Origin: a virus
Length of the DNA: 33,497 nt
Reading direction: 5' to 3' (one strand)
Virus record (IMG/VR): IMGVR_UViG_3300025137_000009
Location: 1-33,497 of that record
In this document: one piece after another, positions 30,528 through 33,497 of the stretch
Layout of the letters: each line of letters opens with the position of its first letter
Position numbering within the stretch: position 1 is the stretch's first letter
Made by a program: the position numbers and the translations under genes
The notes under the pieces: generated by a model
Database searches by the model: none
Told to the model about the DNA's origin: nothing
What the model saw: only the letters and a program-made list of their open reading frames with translations

Positions 30528-31129
30528 TAATATCCCCTAAACTCTACCGTAATCTCGTCATTCAATGCCCATTTCAACAAATCGCCAGATGAATTATTAA
30601 CTCCTGACCCCAGCAGTCTGCGAAATTGAACTCTATGGTTATCTGTCTCACTGCTAACAGCGCTCTGGTCAATTGGATCGCCATAGGGGTTATTTGTGTA
30701 CCAAGTAGATGCTGGAAAACTTGCCGTTACTAATCCTGAATTTGCCGCAGTATGATTGATATATCTAACATTATGCCAGTAATTGTCTTTTATCTCTTGC
30801 TCAGTATCGCCAGAAGGTGGCGCACCCTGACCTAGATATTTTAAATCTATGACGAAAGCGTTAGATGTAATGCCAAATCCATTAAAGTTTTCATCAAATA
30901 TACCTGTGCCAACCGAGTTTGCATTACTGGGGGCAACTAAGCTTACTGTAAGGCCATTAATCAATCTAAAATCACTAGATATGGTGCTTGTTTTGCTTGA
31001 ATCATTAATATTATTAAAAGTGGAAAGAGAAACCCCTGCGTTAGTTTGATAATTTGCAGTAGTACCAGCATCGCAGGTAAAACTAACCCTAGCAATCAAA
31101 CCTGAATCTGCAACAGCACCAGAACTCAT
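30527..31129 (-). CDS. Hypothetical tail-fibre-associated protein
   Basis: A 200-residue protein joined by ATGA to the Mtd_N-like gene. It is beta-rich and low in Lys: LIARVSFTCDAGTTANYQTN near residue 9, LINGLTVSLVAPSNANSVGT near 57, and IKDNYWHNVRYINHTAANSG. The end HRVQFRRLLGSGVNNSSGD then LKWALNDEITVEFRGY looks like a fibre module. No family recognised. Confidence 0.55.
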   Translation of the reverse strand: MSSGAVADSGLIARVSFTCDAGTTANYQTNAGVSLSTFNNINDSSKTSTISSDFRLINGLTVSLVAPSNANSVGTGIFDENFNGFGITSNAFVIDLKYLGQGAPPSGDTEQEIKDNYWHNVRYINHTAANSGLVTASFPASTWYTNNPYGDPIDQSAVSSETDNHRVQFRRLLGSGVNNSSGDLLKWALNDEITVEFRGY

Positions 31130-31626
31130 ATCACACCAGAACCAAATATAATGATTTCATTATCAGCAGTAACCGTTAGCTCGGCAACACCGCCCTTAGA
31201 TAAGGTAATTGTATTAGCTAAACTTGCAACCGTAGAGCCGTTTAATTGTTTAAATTGACTTGCGCTTACTCTGTCAAAGGTTAAAGTGTCTGTCCCTGCA
31301 TTTACAACAACCCAAGTATTGCCTAGATTGCTTGATGCTGTGACATTAGGAAATTTCAAAGTAACAGCACCACCAGTATGCACATATTTCTTGCTAATGT
31401 TAGAAGTCATATCATTGATTGCGGATGAACCTACAACAGTAGTTTGTGCAACAAATCCAACATCAGAAAATTTAGCTAACCTATGACCGCCTTTAGTAGA
31501 GTTATCGTGTACCCTAACAGTGTCATTAGTGGTATCTACTGTTATTTCGCCCTCAAGCCCAGTAAATCCAGCACCGTCATCGTGTTGTGCGCTAGTGCCG
31601 CGTCTTTGTTGAACTGCTGTAGCCAT
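31126..31626 (-). CDS. Tail fibre protein with Mtd N-terminal-like domain
   Basis: A 166-residue protein. Its start, TAVQQRRGTSAQHDDGAGFT, then GLEGEITVDTTNDTVRVHDN, matches the Mtd_N pattern: an RRGT-A-x motif and E-G-E-x-x-x-D-T-x-x-x-x-x-V-H-D, the attachment domain that fixes receptor-binding proteins to the tail. The remainder is beta-rich (FPNVTASSNLGNTWVVVNAG). No variable C-lectin domain or reverse transcriptase is present, so it is not a retroelement target. Confidence 0.7.
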   Translation of the reverse strand: MATAVQQRRGTSAQHDDGAGFTGLEGEITVDTTNDTVRVHDNSTKGGHRLAKFSDVGFVAQTTVVGSSAINDMTSNISKKYVHTGGAVTLKFPNVTASSNLGNTWVVVNAGTDTLTFDRVSASQFKQLNGSTVASLANTITLSKGGVAELTVTADNEIIIFGSGVI

Positions 31627-31627
31627 T

Positions 31628-32386
31628 TTATAGCCTCACTATTGTTCTTTGTCGCAATTGACCCGGATCAACTATGCCTTCACCGTAAGAATCGCTTGCC
31701 AACATTATTAAATCTAATCTATCAATTTGATTAATTAATGTTACGTCACTAGATAGCTCAAAACCTGCGCCAGTAAATGATATAGGCTCTTGAGATACTG
31801 CTAAACCAAATAAAATTCTTAAATCTTGGTCGCTTGCCTCGTGGTCAGCATTTACAGTTACGATTAACCTATCGTGCTTTGCAAATGTTAAATCTGAAGT
31901 ATATGTATTATCAGCCCTAGCGTCATCATTAGGCGCTTCTGCTCTGACAGTATCTATAATTTTAGTTAACCCTATAGCATTATCACCACCATCAGCGTGT
32001 ACACTATCATTAGTGGCCTCAGTAAGATCCGAAGTTGGGAACTGACTAACAGTCAGTTTGTTTAAATCAACAAGCGTATTTGATTCTCGTCTTGCAGGAT
32101 AAGAAACCAACATAAACGCTCTGTAAGTACCAGCTGCCCTAACATATATTGGAAATGACCTATGCTCTCGCCTTGTGGTATTACCCCTAATTACAATAGC
32201 ATCCATAGCTACAATATTATTGCCAGCTAGAGGGGCGGGTACATTTATCTGCTTACCAGCCGCTATTACCGTAGGGTCGCCTTCCTGCAATGCGAGAGCA
32301 TTATTCTTTAATGCTTGCATTAATTGCTGAGTTATAGGGGCATCGACTGCAACTTCAGTATCGTTTATTTCTCTATAATCTGTCAT
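31628..32386 (-). CDS. Hypothetical tail protein after the hub
   Basis: A 252-residue protein directly after the hub gene (start one base from its stop). It begins MTDYREINDTEVAVDAPITQ, then QLMQALKNNALALQEGDPTV, and residues 60-250 are beta-rich (RSFPIYVRAAGTYRAFMLVS and more). The N-terminal helix pattern is seen in tail-tip attached proteins. No motif identifies an enzyme. Likely virion component. Confidence 0.6.
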   Translation of the reverse strand: MTDYREINDTEVAVDAPITQQLMQALKNNALALQEGDPTVIAAGKQINVPAPLAGNNIVAMDAIVIRGNTTRREHRSFPIYVRAAGTYRAFMLVSYPARRESNTLVDLNKLTVSQFPTSDLTEATNDSVHADGGDNAIGLTKIIDTVRAEAPNDDARADNTYTSDLTFAKHDRLIVTVNADHEASDQDLRILFGLAVSQEPISFTGAGFELSSDVTLINQIDRLDLIMLASDSYGEGIVDPGQLRQRTIVRL

Positions 32387-33497
32387 CTAAACTATCCTGT
32401 ATGGCTCTGAGCCATTACTCATTTCAAAATCATTATCGCAAATGTAGCTTTCTGTTAACCTTGCAGTGCCATACGGGTCTTCAGTTGTACCAGTGCCTGT
32501 ACCCTCGCCTAAAAAGTATTCTCTACCTATGGTAACTTGACAACCTGTACCGCTATTTGTGCCGCCACCCTCAGTTAAAACATCACCGACAACATACTTA
32601 CTTGCTGTGTTCAAATCGCCTATCGCGGTAATCTCAACACCAGTAACGCCATTTGACCCATCAACAGAAGTAACCTTACAAGTTAAGCCTGTCGCACTGT
32701 TACTACCGCCTGTAAATGTCATTGTATTATCTACAGCATAACCACTACCAGCCGCAGTAACACGTAAAACATTGGCTGTAATTTGGCCAAAGTTAGCACC
32801 TGTAAATTTAAACTGCTGAGCCTTTATCTCATACGCTTGTAGTTTATCATTGAATTTACTAAATATGCACTGCATCTCAGTACGCGCAGTTATACCGCCA
32901 TCTAAGTTAACTATAGATTTAGTCTGTAAATAGAAGTGATCGCCTGTTTTAATCTGCTTAGAGCCAACATCTAACTTAAATGATACTGTTTTAGGTAAAT
33001 TTTTAAATCTGTTTAGAATTCTTTGTGAAATACTCGTTGCAGTAGATGAATTAATTACACCCCAGCCGTAAATTACTTTATTAGATTGCTTGGCATATTC
33101 CTCTGAACTCTCAGAATCAATGTCAATATTAACGTATAAATTTCTAAATGATTTCTTTTTATCCCTATCTTCAACACCATTCTTTCGATTGTAGTAATAA
33201 TAAACTCGACTAATTCTGTCTTTTTCTGAATTCATTATCTTTAACGAATCTTCAACTATATCAACATCTGTAATGGTTTGAATAGTTGCGGGATTGATAA
33301 TTGGCATCTCAGCTCGCATAACAATCTTTGAAGATAGGTCATCATAGAAAAAATTAGTGCCGACCATAGAGCCTAGCTGGTTGACTAGCTTGTTTGCCTC
33401 TTCTGGCTCACTAATAACAGTGTTTATCTTGAATGTAGATAGCCAGTTAGTTTTTTCATCTGCCCAGCTATACTCACCGCCTGTAGTTTGGTTTATT
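32387..33497 (-). CDS. Tail hub/tip protein, 3' part (starts at 2279 through the join)
   Basis: The final 337 codons of the hub, whose N-terminal part is at 1-2279. Bases 33399-33497 duplicate 1-99, so the true 3' part is 32387-33398. An ATG at 33367 gives only a false 326-residue start; the frame is open upstream with no start codon and no ribosome site. Residues from about 770 to 960 look hub-like (SKIVMRAEMPIINPATIQTI, RVYYYYNRKNGVEDRDKKKS), and a Gly-rich beta insertion (GSGYAVDNTMTFTGGS and ASKYVVGDVLTEGGG) lies near the C-terminus, as in tail-tip extensions. Confidence 0.75.
   Translation of the reverse strand, partial: INQTTGGEYSWADEKTNWLSTFKINTVISEPEEANKLVNQLGSMVGTNFFYDDLSSKIVMRAEMPIINPATIQTITDVDIVEDSLKIMNSEKDRISRVYYYYNRKNGVEDRDKKKSFRNLYVNIDIDSESSEEYAKQSNKVIYGWGVINSSTATSISQRILNRFKNLPKTVSFKLDVGSKQIKTGDHFYLQTKSIVNLDGGITARTEMQCIFSKFNDKLQAYEIKAQQFKFTGANFGQITANVLRVTAAGSGYAVDNTMTFTGGSNSATGLTCKVTSVDGSNGVTGVEITAIGDLNTASKYVVGDVLTEGGGTNSGTGCQVTIGREYFLGEGTGTGTTEDPYGTARLTESYICDNDFEMSNGSEPYRIV
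33399..33497. repeat. Terminal overlap, right copy
   Basis: Identical to 1-99. Removing one copy joins the hub gene into a single frame of 1,097 codons with stop. Confidence 0.95.

Noticed and set aside
31126-31626. Diversity-generating retroelement with Mtd target
   Set aside because: Only the attachment domain resembles Mtd; there is no reverse transcriptase, template repeat or C-lectin variable domain.
33367-33369. ATG at 33367 as hub gene start
   Set aside because: The frame continues upstream through the join to a GTG at 2279 with GTGA overlap; no ribosome site precedes 33367.
1-33497. Integrase, repressor or lysogeny genes
   Set aside because: No tyrosine or serine recombinase, ParA, CI-like or Cro-like pair was found, and only small HTH proteins are present, so temperate life is unsupported.
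33399-33497. Genuine short terminal direct repeat of a linear genome
   Set aside because: The hub gene crosses the site unbroken, and 99 bases is a common k-mer overlap, though reads are needed to be certain.

Overview
The window is a complete tailed-phage genome that assembled as a circle. Bases 1-99 recur exactly at 33399-33497, and one tail gene reads without a stop across that join, so the non-redundant circle is 33,398 bp. The DNA is AT-rich by eye. A tape measure, tail tube and frameshifted tail chaperone point to a siphovirus with a long flexible tail. Several small genes resemble families I associate with marine phage genomes, so an aquatic Gram-negative host is the best guess. No integrase, repressor, DNA polymerase, RNA polymerase or tRNA gene was recognised.

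Two transcription arms diverge near 17.7-18.2 kb and converge at 25.6 kb. The leftward arm (minus strand) starts with nine small genes (17623 to 14179), most with an AAGGGGA-type ribosome site, and ends at an intrinsic terminator (14103-14128). After a 330-base gap comes the late operon: terS, terL, portal, scaffold, P22-type coat, connector genes, tail tube, tail chaperone with -1 frameshift, tape measure, distal-tail protein, and a 1,096-residue hub that crosses the contig ends. It continues from 32387 down through receptor-end proteins, a secreted and membrane protein cassette, a run of tiny very basic proteins, a 3TM holin and a GH24 lysozyme (25601).

The rightward arm (18207-25604) holds a small HTH protein, an HNH-like zinc protein, a lambda O-like initiator with a candidate origin inside its gene, an ERF annealing protein, a C5 cytosine methyltransferase overlapped almost fully by a second long frame, and a protein resembling the TGT/DpdA 7-deazaguanine transglycosylases. 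Together these suggest origin firing by an initiator, recombination-assisted replication, and chemically modified DNA.

The least explained signals are: the two-frame methyltransferase locus; a 22-bp repeat present three times in tandem at the divergence point and again at the starts of terL and lysozyme; the candidate origin; a shared operator-like sequence in the spacers of two rightward promoters; and the TGT-like gene without any 7-deazaguanine synthesis genes beside it.
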